DNA of 64,000 bases from NCBI RefSeq assembly GCF_009362785.1, contig NZ_WHNQ01000010.1, forward strand, positions 124,001 through 188,000, read 5' to 3'. The DNA comes from Paraburkholderia atlantica (GTDB lineage: Bacteria; Pseudomonadota; Gammaproteobacteria; Burkholderiales; Burkholderiaceae). Of this stretch, positions 33,009 through 42,250 are shown in pieces. The notes beneath the pieces are model-generated. The model was not told the DNA's origin and ran no database searches. It was given only the letters and a program-made list of their open reading frames with translations. The position numbers and the translations under genes were made by a program. Numbering within the stretch: the stretch's first letter is position 1; every line of letters begins with the position of its first letter.

Positions 33009-35099
33009 TCACGCCTTCTGCAACAGCGCCTTCAGACTCGCGAGCCGATCCTTCGGCGACATCGGCGCTTCTTCCGGCGTCGGCGGCGGCGCGTCGTCGA
33101 GCAGCATTTCGTTGATGAAGCGCGACGGCTCGCAGACGATCGTCTCCCGCGCCCGCTTGCGCTTCTTGCACCAGTTCAGATGCAGGCTGCGCTGCGCGCG
33201 CGTGATCGCGACGTACATCAGCCGGCGTTCCTCCTCGATGCGCGCGTCGTCGATCGGCTCGTCGTCCGCGCCGCCGCGATGCGGCATGATGCCTTCCTCG
33301 ACGCCGACCAGGAACACGTGCGGATACTCGAGCCCCTTCGACGCGTGCACGGTCGACAGCCGCACCGCATCCGGATCTTCCTCGCGACCTTCGAGCATCG
33401 ACATCAGCGCGACCGTCTGGATCAGCCCGAGCAGGTTCTTGCCGGTGTCGCCGAAGCCGTCGGCGGTGTCGTAGCCGGTCGCCTCGCTGCCGCTGCCGCC
33501 CGCCGGCTCTTCCTTCGTCCCCTTGCGCTTCAACCACTCGATGAATTCGAGCACGTTCTGCCACTTCGCCTGCGCCTGGCGTTCGTCGAACGCGTCGTAC
33601 AGATACGCTTCGTAGTGAATCGCCTCCATCAGCTCGTCGAGCAGCGTGCCCGCCGCGTCCTTCTCCGCGCGGTCGGTCAGGCGCTGCATGAAGTCGCAGA
33701 ACGCGCGCATCGGCTCGATCTGACGCGGCGACAGACGCGCCTCGATGCCGCCCATGTAGACCGCCTCGAACAGCGACACCTTCGCCTGACCCGCGAACGC
33801 GCCGAGCGCCTCCAGCGTCGTATTGCCGACGCCGCGGCGCGGTGTGGTGATCGCGCGGATGAACGCGGGGTCGTCGTTCGCATTGGCGATCAGGCGCAGG
33901 TACGCGCAGATGTCCTTGATCTCGGCCTTGTCGAAGAACGACTGGCCACCCGACAGCACGTACGGAATCCGTTCACGGCGTAGCACCTGCTCGAAGATGC
34001 GCGCCTGGAAGTTGCCGCGATACAGGATCGCGTAGTCGCGGAAATTTGCGCGCCGCTCGAACTTGTGCGCGGACAGCCGAAACACGACCGACTCCGCCTC
34101 GTGCTCCTCGTCGTTGCAGCCCGTCACCGTGATCGTGTCGCCCATGCCGTGCTCGGACCACAGCTTTTTCTCGAACAGCTTCGGGTTGTTCGCGATCACG
34201 TTGTTCGCGGCGGTCAGGATGCGCACCGTCGAGCGGTAATTCTGCTCGAGCTTGATCAGGTGCAGATTCGGAAAATCCTTGCCGAGCTGGCCGAGGTTTT
34301 CGAGCGTCGCGCCGCGCCAGCCGTAGATCGCCTGGTCGTCGTCGCCGACCGCCGTGAACGCCGCGCGCTTGCCGGCCAGCAGCTTCACCAGTTCGTACTG
34401 GCACGCGTTGGTGTCCTGATACTCGTCGATCAGCAGATAACGCAGCTTGTTCTGCCAGCGGTCGCGCACCTGCTCGTTGCTTGCGAACAGTTCGGCGGGC
34501 AGGCGGATCAGATCGTCGAAATCGACCGCCTGATACGCATGCAGCGTCGCCACGTAGTTGCGATAGACGATCGCCGCCTGGTGCTCGTCCTCGGTCGATG
34601 CGGTCGCAATTGCCTGTTCGGGCATGATCAGGCCGTTCTTCCACAGCGAGATGATCGACTGGATCTTGCGAATGAAGCCCTTGTCGGTCGAGCCGACCTG
34701 CTCCTGGATCATGCCGAAGCAGTCGTCGGAATCCATGATCGAGAACTGCGGCTTCAGGCCGACGTGTTCCGCCTCCTGCCGCAGGATCTGCACGCCGAGC
34801 GAGTGGAAGGTACACACCGTCAGCTGGTTCACGGGCACCTTGCGGCCTTCTTTGCCGGGCGCGGTCAGCGTCTTGCCTTCGAGCAGCTTGCCGACGCGCT
34901 CGCGCATTTCCGCCGCGGCCTTGTTCGTGAACGTGACGGCGGCGATGTGACGTGGCTCGAAGCCCTTCGCTTCGATCAGGTGCGCGATTTTCTGTGTGAT
35001 CACGCGTGTCTTGCCGCTACCGGCGCCGGCGAGCACGAGACAGGGGCCGTCGAGATAACGGACCGCTTCACTTTGAGCGGGGTTCAGGCCTGCGGACAT
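33009..35099 (-). CDS. rep: ATP-dependent DNA helicase Rep
   Basis: This 696-residue SF1A 3'-5' helicase has motif I as LAGAGSGKT, motif Ia as VTFTNKAAAEM, motif II as LLIDEYQDT, motif III as VGDDDQAIYGWRGA, motif IV in LEQNYRST, motif V as LSTVHASKGLEY and motif VI as YVAITRAQ. The N-terminus (MSAGLNPAQSEAVRYLDGPCLVLAG) and GFEPRHIAAVTFTNKAA match E. coli Rep better than UvrD. Rep clears proteins ahead of replication forks. ATG at 35099 is preferred; 19 more in-frame codons upstream are not family-like. Confidence 0.93.
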   Translation of the reverse strand: MSAGLNPAQSEAVRYLDGPCLVLAGAGSGKTRVITQKIAHLIEAKGFEPRHIAAVTFTNKAAAEMRERVGKLLEGKTLTAPGKEGRKVPVNQLTVCTFHSLGVQILRQEAEHVGLKPQFSIMDSDDCFGMIQEQVGSTDKGFIRKIQSIISLWKNGLIMPEQAIATASTEDEHQAAIVYRNYVATLHAYQAVDFDDLIRLPAELFASNEQVRDRWQNKLRYLLIDEYQDTNACQYELVKLLAGKRAAFTAVGDDDQAIYGWRGATLENLGQLGKDFPNLHLIKLEQNYRSTVRILTAANNVIANNPKLFEKKLWSEHGMGDTITVTGCNDEEHEAESVVFRLSAHKFERRANFRDYAILYRGNFQARIFEQVLRRERIPYVLSGGQSFFDKAEIKDICAYLRLIANANDDPAFIRAITTPRRGVGNTTLEALGAFAGQAKVSLFEAVYMGGIEARLSPRQIEPMRAFCDFMQRLTDRAEKDAAGTLLDELMEAIHYEAYLYDAFDERQAQAKWQNVLEFIEWLKRKGTKEEPAGGSGSEATGYDTADGFGDTGKNLLGLIQTVALMSMLEGREEDPDAVRLSTVHASKGLEYPHVFLVGVEEGIMPHRGGADDEPIDDARIEEERRLMYVAITRAQRSLHLNWCKKRKRARETIVCEPSRFINEMLLDDAPPPTPEEAPMSPKDRLASLKALLQKA

Positions 35100-35348
35100 C
35101 GTTTGTGGATGGGTAATACGGTTGAGGGCCGCTGAAGTCGGACCGGCGGGAGGCACCGGCCGAAGGCCCGGGACATGCTGCGCGGCTCGATGCGCGCGAG
35201 AGGTGCGATGTTAACATGGACAACCGCGACGGACCCCGCGATGGGGCCATGCTCGGCCCCCGGTCCAACCCACAAATGCCACAATAATGAGATTGCGCGC
35301 CGCCGCCGCGGTGGCAAGGCGGCGCGCCGTTCCTTCAGGAAGAATCGC

Positions 35349-36398
35349 ATGTCCGCATCGCTGAAGATTGGATTGATGGGCTACGGCTTCGCCGGCGCGA
35401 CGTTTCACGCACCCGTGATTGAGCATTGCGGACGCGCGAGCGTCGCCGCGATTGCGACCGGGCAATCCGAGCGCGCGCACGCCGACTATCCGCACGCGAA
35501 GATCGTCGCCGATCTCGACGCGCTGCTCGCGCTCGACGACATCGATTGCGTCGTGATCGCGACGCCCAACGACACTCACTTCGACCTCGCGCGCCGCACG
35601 CTGGAAGCCGGCAAGCACGTGGTCGTCGACAAGCCTGTCACGCTGAGCGCCGCCGACGCGCACACGCTTGCGAATATCGCGCTCGCTCGTAGCAAACTGT
35701 TCGCGCCCTTTTACAACCGCCGCTGGGACGGCGATTTTCTGACCGTGCGCGATCTGCTCGCGCGCGTGGAACTGGGTCGCGTCACGCACTACGAATCGCA
35801 TTTCGACCGCTTCCGGCCGGGCGTGCGTCAGCGCTGGCGCGAAGACGTGACGCGCGGCGGCGGTCTGCTGTTCGATCTCGGTCCGCATCTGATCGACCAG
35901 GCGCTCGCCCTCTTCGGCGCGCCGCAGACCGTCTCGGCGACGGTGCGCGCGCATCGCGACGACGCAAGCGCACCCGACTACGTGCACATCCAACTCGGCT
36001 ATGAGGCGTTCGAGGTCGTGCTGCACGCGAGCGCGCTGACCGCATTGCCGGGACCGCGCTTTGCTATTCATGGCACGCGCGGCAGCTATGTGAAGCACGG
36101 GCTCGATACCCAGGAAGATCAGCTGAAAGCCGGCCTGCGCCCCGGCGACGCAGGCTTCGGCGCCGGCAACACCCCCGGCGTGCTGCGCGTGCTCGAAGGT
36201 GACAAGGAAGTCGAGCGCGAATTGCCGACCCGCAACGGCGAGTACGCAGGCTTCTATATTGCGTTGGCCGATGCGATCCAGAACGGCGTCGCATTTCCGG
36301 TCAGCACGCGCGACGCGGTCGACGTGATGACGATCATCGAACTGGCCGCGCGCAGTTCCGAGCAAGGCGTGCGGCTGCCATTCGAGCGCATTCGCTGA
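35349..36398 (+). CDS. Gfo/Idh/MocA family oxidoreductase
   Basis: This 349-residue NAD(P)-dependent dehydrogenase has the Rossmann motif GLMGYGFAGATFH at the N-terminus and the EKP-like VVDKPVTLSA. The catalytic-domain residues D and H occur in LLFDLGPHLIDQAL. The family oxidises or reduces sugars and cyclitols; the branch resembles E. coli YdgJ/YhhX-type enzymes of unknown substrate. TCAGGA lies upstream of the ATG. It stands alone, divergent from rep. Confidence 0.93.
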   Translation: MSASLKIGLMGYGFAGATFHAPVIEHCGRASVAAIATGQSERAHADYPHAKIVADLDALLALDDIDCVVIATPNDTHFDLARRTLEAGKHVVVDKPVTLSAADAHTLANIALARSKLFAPFYNRRWDGDFLTVRDLLARVELGRVTHYESHFDRFRPGVRQRWREDVTRGGGLLFDLGPHLIDQALALFGAPQTVSATVRAHRDDASAPDYVHIQLGYEAFEVVLHASALTALPGPRFAIHGTRGSYVKHGLDTQEDQLKAGLRPGDAGFGAGNTPGVLRVLEGDKEVERELPTRNGEYAGFYIALADAIQNGVAFPVSTRDAVDVMTIIELAARSSEQGVRLPFERIR

Positions 36399-36616
36399 GC
36401 CTTGCATCACTGCGCGTCGGACCGTGCCCGCGCGGTCTGTGTACCAAAAGCGGAATGACCTTTTGCGCCGAGAAGGCCGTCGGCGCAGGGCTTTCCTGAC
36501 GTTCCAGAAAGGAACATAACGTTACAAGTTCGCCCGTGGCCGAGTCAGCGGGCGTTCCTCGTCATCCGTTGCTAGCGAGGTAGCAATTCGATACGACAAC
36601 GACTCCGGGAGAATCC

Positions 36617-36967
36617 ATGTCTCGAATCATCCGTGCCCTGGTTGCATGCGCGCTGCTCGGCTCCGTCACCGCCTGCGTGGTGACGCCCCCGCCGGCGCCG
36701 CATCCGAGCCCCACTCCGAAGCAGATCGCGGACCAGCGCCTGCGCCAGGTCGAAGGCCGCATCGACAATCTCGCGCGCCGTATCGACACTCGCGTGAATC
36801 GAGGCTATTACCCGCCGCCGCAAGGCGCCGCGCTGCATCACCGTCTCGAGACGATCCGCCAGGAAGCGCATGACATGGCCACACAGCATGGCGGCGGTTT
36901 GTCTTCGGAAGAACAGCGCGTGCTGAACCAGGAACTGGACAGTGCGGCTCATGCGATCGGCGAGTGA
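36617..36967 (+). CDS. Small putative lipoprotein
   Basis: This 116-residue protein has a lipoprotein-type signal (MSRIIRALVACALLGSVTAC, lipobox ending at C20), then a Pro-rich spacer (VVTPPPAPHPSPTPK). The rest is helical and charged (DQRLRQVEGRIDNLARRIDTR). A GGGAGA ribosome site is present. It probably sits in a membrane facing the periplasm. Function is unknown. A small GTTCC/GGAAC dyad lies upstream at 36501-36515. Confidence 0.82.
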   Translation: MSRIIRALVACALLGSVTACVVTPPPAPHPSPTPKQIADQRLRQVEGRIDNLARRIDTRVNRGYYPPPQGAALHHRLETIRQEAHDMATQHGGGLSSEEQRVLNQELDSAAHAIGE

Positions 36968-37068
36968 GTCAGCGGGCAAGTCGGCAAACGAGTTGGCAAA
37001 CGCGTCAGCAGGTGAGCGCCCACTATCGCTCAGCGTGCGGTGACGGATAGCGCCGGGACAAGCAACTG

Positions 37069-37104
37069 AAAAGCGCGGGCATACGACCCGCGCTTTTCTT
37101 TTTT
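37069..37104 (+). terminator. Terminator of the small lipoprotein gene
   Basis: AAAAGCGCGGG, a 7-base loop, CCCGCGCTTTT, then CTTTTTT. Confidence 0.88.
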
Positions 37105-37153
37105 GCGCCCCGAACCGTCGCGGTCACTCCCGACAGCGCTCCCGGCCCTTTAA

Positions 37154-37182
37154 TTGACAAGCCCCGGCCCGTCGCGTACATT
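37154..37182 (+). promoter_or_regulatory. Sigma-70 promoter of the gcv operon
   Basis: Perfect TTGACA (37154-37159), 17-nt spacer, TACATT (37177-37182). Transcription would start at about 37189, just before the first riboswitch aptamer. Confidence 0.8.
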
Positions 37183-37193
37183 CGCCGCACGCG

Positions 37194-37463
37194 TCGGGAG
37201 AGCGCGCTGGCAAGCGAAAAATCGCAGGCCGCGCCGCCGAAGGGGCACACCCGCAAACTCTCAGGCAAAAGGACCGACCGCGTCGAAAACCCGTCTTCCG
37301 GCGGTTTTTTCGCACTCTGGAGAGCGGCAGTAGCCATCCGCGTCGCACGTCGTGCACCGCAGGCAGGCTGCCCACCGAAGGGGCGCGCGTTTCACCGTGA
37401 CGAATCGAGCTCATTGAGCCCGTCGCGGCGGCGCAATCTCTCAGGTATCGAGGACAGAGGGGT
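37194..37463 (+). promoter_or_regulatory. Tandem glycine riboswitch
   Basis: Two glycine aptamers lie in series upstream of gcvT. Aptamer I (about 37194-37284) has GGGAGAG, CCGAAGGGGCA and CTCTCAGGCAAAAGGACC. Aptamer II (37315-37459) has CTCTGGAGAG, CACCGAAGGGGCG with a long P3 arm, and CTCTCAGGTATCGAGGACAGAG closing P1. These are the family core sequences. Glycine binding should switch on the glycine cleavage genes by preventing the terminator at 37488-37523. The linker between aptamers is longer than usual and contains its own hairpin. Confidence 0.95.
37286..37310 (+). terminator. Terminator-like hairpin in the inter-aptamer linker
   Basis: AAAACC (37286-37291) can pair with GGTTTT (37303-37308), with an inner CG/CG pair, ending in TTTTTT. 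It sits between the two aptamers, where the typical linker is only about ten bases. Confidence 0.45.
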
Positions 37464-37487
37464 CATGCAGAACACGCTCGCAGGCAC

Positions 37488-37523
37488 AAGGCCGCGAGGC
37501 AGTGCGCCGCATGGCCTTTTTTG
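37488..37523 (+). terminator. Riboswitch expression-platform terminator
   Basis: AAGGCCGCG pairs with CGC-AT-GGCCTT (one bulge), followed by TTTTTT. It ends 24 nt before the gcvT ATG. Confidence 0.8.
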
Positions 37524-37546
37524 TTTCGCGAGACGCCCGAGGCCCC

Positions 37547-38665
37547 ATGACCGAACTCAAACACACCCCGCTCCACGCCGCTCACCGTGCGCTCAATGCC
37601 CGCATGGTCGACTTCGGCGGCTGGGACATGCCCGTCAACTACGGCTCGCAGATCGAGGAACATCGCGCGGTGCGCACCGACGCCGGCATGTTCGACGTGT
37701 CCCACATGTGCGTGGTCGACTTCACCGGCGAGCGCGTCCGCGCGTTCTTCGAATACGCGCTCGCGAACAACGTCGCGAAGCTGCAAACGCCGGGCCGCGC
37801 GCTCTACTCCTGCATGCTGAATCCGAACGGCGGCGTGATCGACGACCTGATCGTCTATTACTTCGGCGAAGACTACTTCCGCGTGGTCGTCAACGCCGGC
37901 ACCGCCGACAAAGACATCGCCTGGTTCGGCCAGCTCAACGCCGAAGGCGGCTTCGGCCTCACCATCACGCCGCGCCGCGACCTGGCGATCGTCGCCGTGC
38001 AAGGCCCGAACGCGCGCGAAAAAGCCTGGCAAACCGTGCCGGCCGCGCGCGCCGCGACCGAAGCGCTGAAGCCGTTCAACGCCGCGCGCATCGACGGCAC
38101 GCCGTTCGGCGAGCTGACCGTCGCGCGCACCGGCTACACCGGCGAAGACGGCTTCGAGATCATCGTGCCGGCTACCCACGTCGAAGCGCTGTGGAATGCA
38201 CTTGCCGCCCACGGCGTGCGCCCGGCTGGTCTCGGCGCGCGCGACACACTGCGCCTCGAAGCCGGCATGAATCTGTACGGCCAGGACATGGACGACAATG
38301 TCTCGCCACTCGACGCCGGCCTCGCATGGACCGTCGACCTCACCTCACCGCGCGACTTCGTCGGCAAGAGCAGCCTGGAAGCCGGCGGCTCGCGCGCCGC
38401 GTTCGTCGGCCTGATCCTGCTGAAGGAAAACGGCAAGGCCGCCGGCGTGCTGCGCGCGCATCAGAAAGTCGTCACGCCGCACGGCGACGGCGAAATCACC
38501 AGCGGAACGTTCTCGCCGACCATGCAGGAATCGATCGCCTTCGCGCGCGTGCCGCAAGGCGTGCAGCCGGGCGACACGGTGCATGTCCAGATTCGCGACA
38601 AAGCCTGCCCCGCAAGCGTGGTAAAACTGCCGTTCGTGCGCAACGGCAAGGTGCTGGTGGTCTAA
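37547..38665 (+). CDS. gcvT: Glycine cleavage system T protein (aminomethyltransferase)
   Basis: This 372-residue folate-dependent T protein takes the aminomethyl group from lipoylated H protein and releases ammonia plus methylene-THF. The N-terminus MTELKHTPLHAAHRALNARM and MVDFGGWDMPVNYGSQ are classic. The catalytic-region aspartate lies in FDVSHMCVVDF, and TGYTGEDGFEI is present. ATG at 37547 is chosen over an upstream in-frame ATG that falls inside the terminator stem. It is first in gcvT-gcvH-gcvP under glycine riboswitch control. Confidence 0.97.
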   Translation: MTELKHTPLHAAHRALNARMVDFGGWDMPVNYGSQIEEHRAVRTDAGMFDVSHMCVVDFTGERVRAFFEYALANNVAKLQTPGRALYSCMLNPNGGVIDDLIVYYFGEDYFRVVVNAGTADKDIAWFGQLNAEGGFGLTITPRRDLAIVAVQGPNAREKAWQTVPAARAATEALKPFNAARIDGTPFGELTVARTGYTGEDGFEIIVPATHVEALWNALAAHGVRPAGLGARDTLRLEAGMNLYGQDMDDNVSPLDAGLAWTVDLTSPRDFVGKSSLEAGGSRAAFVGLILLKENGKAAGVLRAHQKVVTPHGDGEITSGTFSPTMQESIAFARVPQGVQPGDTVHVQIRDKACPASVVKLPFVRNGKVLVV

Positions 38666-38726
38666 GCGGCCGGCGCACGCCCCCTACATTCAAACCACTA
38701 CCGAACATACCGATTAGGAGCATCCA

Positions 38727-39107
38727 ATGAGCATCCCGGCCGATCTGAAATACACCGAATCGCACGAATGGGTCCGCACCGAAGCGGACGGCACGCTGAC
38801 GGTCGGCATCACCGACCACGCGCAGGAAGCGCTCGGCGACATCGTCTTCTTCGAAGTCCAGGAACTCGGCAAGTCCGTGACCGCGGGCGACACCGTCGCC
38901 GTGATCGAATCGGTGAAGGCCGCTTCCGATATTTACGCGCCGGTTTCGGGCGAAGTCATCGAAGCGAACACGGCCGTCGGCGACTCGCCGGACACCGTCA
39001 ACAGCACGCCGTACGACAGCTGGCTGTTCAAGATCAAGCCGGCCGCCGATGCGTCGCTGGAGCGTCTGCTCGACGCCGACGCGTACGCGAAGTCGATCGG
39101 CGCCTGA
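38727..39107 (+). CDS. gcvH: Glycine cleavage system H protein
   Basis: This 126-residue lipoyl carrier has attachment lysine K64 in VIESVKAASDIYAP. It shuttles the aminomethyl group between P and T proteins and presents the lipoate to dihydrolipoamide dehydrogenase, which is not in this window. TAGGAG precedes the ATG. It lies 61 bp after gcvT and 82 bp before gcvP. Confidence 0.98.
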   Translation: MSIPADLKYTESHEWVRTEADGTLTVGITDHAQEALGDIVFFEVQELGKSVTAGDTVAVIESVKAASDIYAPVSGEVIEANTAVGDSPDTVNSTPYDSWLFKIKPAADASLERLLDADAYAKSIGA

Positions 39108-39189
39108 GTCGCTGCCTGATTCACTTTTCGTTTTAACCGTCAGGCGCGGCGCTCGCACAACGGCGCGCGCCGCGCCGCCAGGAACACCC

Positions 39190-42126
39190 ATGAAGCTCGA
39201 ACACCCGGATCGTCTGATGAACCGCACTCCTCTCTCGCTCGCCGCGCTCGAAGTGCACGACGCCTTCGCCGAACGGCATATCGGCCCGGACACGGCCGAC
39301 CAGCAAGCGATGCTCGAAGCAATCGGCTTCGCGTCGCGCGCGGCATTGATCGACGCCGTCATCCCGAAGACGATCCGCCGCACCGAAGCGCTGCCGCTCG
39401 GCCCCTTCGCGCAGCCGAAGAGCGAAGCCGAAGCGCTCGCTGCCCTGCGCGAGCTCGCGGACAAGAACCAGGTGTTCCGCTCCTACATCGGCCAGGGCTA
39501 TTACAACGCCCATACGCCGACGGTGATCCTGCGCAACGTGCTGGAGAATCCGGCGTGGTACACCGCGTACACGCCGTACCAGCCTGAAATTTCCCAAGGC
39601 CGTCTGGAAGGGCTGCTGAACTTCCAGCAGATGGTCACCGACCTGACCGGCCTCGCGATCTCGAACGCATCGCTGCTCGATGAAGCGACCGCTGCAGCCG
39701 AAGCGATGACGCTGCTGCAACGTGTCGGCAAACCGAAGTCGAACGTGTTCTTCGTCGCCGACGACGTATTGCCGCAAACCATCGAAGTCGTGAAGACGCG
39801 CGCGACTCCGGTCGGCATCGAAGTGAAAGTCGGCCCGGCCGCTGAGGCTGCCGACGCCAACGCATTCGGCGTGCTGCTGCAATACCCGGGCGTGAACGGC
39901 GACGTGCGCGACTACCGCGCGCTGACCGAAGCGATCCACGCGGCGGGCGGCCATGTGGTCGTCGCCGCCGACCTGCTCGCCTTGACGGTTCTGACGCCGC
40001 CGGGTGAATGGGGTGCGGACGTGGCCGTCGGCAATACGCAGCGGTTCGGCGTGCCGGTCGGCTTCGGCGGCCCGCATGCCGCGTACCTCGCGGTGCGCGA
40101 CGAATTCAAGCGGCAGATGCCCGGACGTCTGGTCGGCGTGACCGTCGACGCCCAAGGCAACCCCGCGCTGCGTCTCGCGCTGCAAACGCGCGAGCAGCAC
40201 ATCCGCCGCGAGAAGGCGACCTCGAACGTGTGTACCGCGCAGGCGCTGCTCGCGATCATGGCGAGCATGTACGCGGTCTATCACGGGCCGCACGGCCTGA
40301 AGACGATTGCGCTGCGCGTGAACCGCATCGCCACGCTGCTCGCCGAAGGCGCGAAGCAACTCGGCTACAAGCTCGTCAACCAAACCTTCTTCGACACGCT
40401 CACATTCGACACCGGCGCACGCACGCAAGCGCTGCACGACGCGGCCACGGCGAAGGGCATCAACCTGCGCCACGTGAGCGCGACGCAAGTCGGCCTGTCG
40501 ATCGACGAAACCACCACCCGCCACGATCTGGCCGACCTGCTCGCGGTGTTCGCGCAAGCGGCCTTCGCGAGCGACGTGCCGCAAGTCGACGCGCTCGACG
40601 CCGCGCTGAGCGCATCGAAGACCGCATCGGTGCCGGCCGCGCTCGAACGCACGAGCGCGTACCTGACGCATCACGTGTTCAACCGTCATCATTCGGAAAC
40701 GGAAATGCTGCGCTATCTGCGCAGCCTGTCGGACAAGGATCTCGCGCTCGATCGCTCGATGATCCCGCTCGGCTCGTGCACGATGAAGCTGAACGCGACG
40801 TCGGAAATGCTGCCGGTCACGTGGCCCGAGTTCGGCCAGATCCATCCGTTCGCACCGGCCGAACAGACCGTCGGCTACCGCGAGATGATCGATCAGCTCG
40901 AAGCGATGCTGGTTGCCGCGACCGGCTATGCGGCCGTATCGCTGCAGCCGAACGCGGGCTCGCAGGGCGAGTACGCGGGTCTGCTGATCATCCACGCCTA
41001 TCACGCGTCGCGCGGCGAAGCGCAGCGCAACGTCTGTCTGATTCCCGCTTCGGCGCACGGCACGAACCCGGCGTCGGCGCAGATGGCTGGCATGCAGGTC
41101 GTGGTCGTCGCATGCGACGCTCAGGGCAACGTCGATATCGAAGACCTGAAGAAGAAGGCCGCGCAGCACGCCGATAAGCTTGCGGCGATCATGATCACAT
41201 ACCCGTCGACGCACGGCGTGTTCGAGCAGAACGTCCGCGAAATCTGCGAGATCGTGCATGCGCACGGCGGCCAGGTGTATGTGGACGGCGCGAACATGAA
41301 CGCGATGGTCGGTCTGTGCGCGCCGGGTCAGTTCGGCGGCGACGTCTCGCACCTGAACCTGCACAAGACCTTCTGCATTCCGCACGGCGGCGGCGGACCG
41401 GGCGTCGGTCCGGTGGCGGTCGGCGCGCACCTCGCGCAGTTCCTGCCGAACCAGACTTCGTCGGGCTACGAGCGTGCCCCGCAAGGCATTGGCGCGGTGT
41501 CGTCCGCGCCGTACGGCTCGGCGTCGATCCTGCCGATCTCGTGGATGTACATCGCGATGATGGGCGCGAAGAATCTGACCGCCGCGACCGAAACCGCGAT
41601 CCTCAACGCGAACTACGTCGCGAACAAGCTCGCGCCGCACTATCCGGTGTTGTACTCGGGCCCCGGCGGCCTCGTCGCACACGAGTGCATTCTCGATCTG
41701 CGTCCGATCAAGGACACGAGCGGCATCACCGTCGACGACGTCGCCAAGCGCCTCGCCGACTACGGCTTCCACGCGCCGACGATGAGCTTCCCGGTGCCGG
41801 GCACGCTGATGGTCGAGCCGACCGAGTCGGAGTCGAAGGAAGAGCTCGACCGCTTCATCGAGGCGATGATCGCGATCCGCGAGGAAATCCGCGCGGTCGA
41901 GGAAGGCCGCTCGGACCGCGAGGACAATCCGCTGAAGCACGCGCCGCACACGGCGGCGGTCGTGATCGCCGACGACTGGAAGCATGCCTATGCGCGCGAG
42001 ACGGCCGCGTATCCGCTGAAAACGCTGATCGCGAACAAGTACTGGCCGCCGGTCGGCCGCGCGGACAACGTGTACGGCGATCGCAACCTGTTCTGCTCGT
42101 GCGTGCCGATCGCCGATTACGAGTAA
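39190..42126 (+). CDS. gcvP: Glycine decarboxylase (P protein)
   Basis: This 978-residue PLP enzyme is of the long homodimeric type: an inactive N-terminal half and a catalytic C-terminal half fused in one chain. The PLP lysine is in HLNLHKTFCIPHGGGGPG. HIGPDTADQQAML near the start is typical. It decarboxylates glycine and loads aminomethyl on GcvH. The chosen ATG (39190) has AGGA upstream; an open frame extending into gcvH is not used. A 1004-codon antisense frame is a composition artefact. Confidence 0.97.
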   Translation: MKLEHPDRLMNRTPLSLAALEVHDAFAERHIGPDTADQQAMLEAIGFASRAALIDAVIPKTIRRTEALPLGPFAQPKSEAEALAALRELADKNQVFRSYIGQGYYNAHTPTVILRNVLENPAWYTAYTPYQPEISQGRLEGLLNFQQMVTDLTGLAISNASLLDEATAAAEAMTLLQRVGKPKSNVFFVADDVLPQTIEVVKTRATPVGIEVKVGPAAEAADANAFGVLLQYPGVNGDVRDYRALTEAIHAAGGHVVVAADLLALTVLTPPGEWGADVAVGNTQRFGVPVGFGGPHAAYLAVRDEFKRQMPGRLVGVTVDAQGNPALRLALQTREQHIRREKATSNVCTAQALLAIMASMYAVYHGPHGLKTIALRVNRIATLLAEGAKQLGYKLVNQTFFDTLTFDTGARTQALHDAATAKGINLRHVSATQVGLSIDETTTRHDLADLLAVFAQAAFASDVPQVDALDAALSASKTASVPAALERTSAYLTHHVFNRHHSETEMLRYLRSLSDKDLALDRSMIPLGSCTMKLNATSEMLPVTWPEFGQIHPFAPAEQTVGYREMIDQLEAMLVAATGYAAVSLQPNAGSQGEYAGLLIIHAYHASRGEAQRNVCLIPASAHGTNPASAQMAGMQVVVVACDAQGNVDIEDLKKKAAQHADKLAAIMITYPSTHGVFEQNVREICEIVHAHGGQVYVDGANMNAMVGLCAPGQFGGDVSHLNLHKTFCIPHGGGGPGVGPVAVGAHLAQFLPNQTSSGYERAPQGIGAVSSAPYGSASILPISWMYIAMMGAKNLTAATETAILNANYVANKLAPHYPVLYSGPGGLVAHECILDLRPIKDTSGITVDDVAKRLADYGFHAPTMSFPVPGTLMVEPTESESKEELDRFIEAMIAIREEIRAVEEGRSDREDNPLKHAPHTAAVVIADDWKHAYARETAAYPLKTLIANKYWPPVGRADNVYGDRNLFCSCVPIADYE

Positions 42127-42250
42127 CAGCGAGTCAGGAGACGTCACGCGCGGCGCTGCGAAGGTCCGTCAGCGTGCGCGCGCGATCCTGTTGTTGAAAG
42201 CCGCAACCGGCTAACATCACACACCGAATCAGCCTAACGAGGAGTTTCGC

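Noticed and set aside
39133..42147. 1004-codon minus-strand open frame opposite gcvP
   Set aside because: Full antisense of a gene with certain identity; composition (Arg, His, Asp) is typical of the complementary frame of GC-rich coding DNA.
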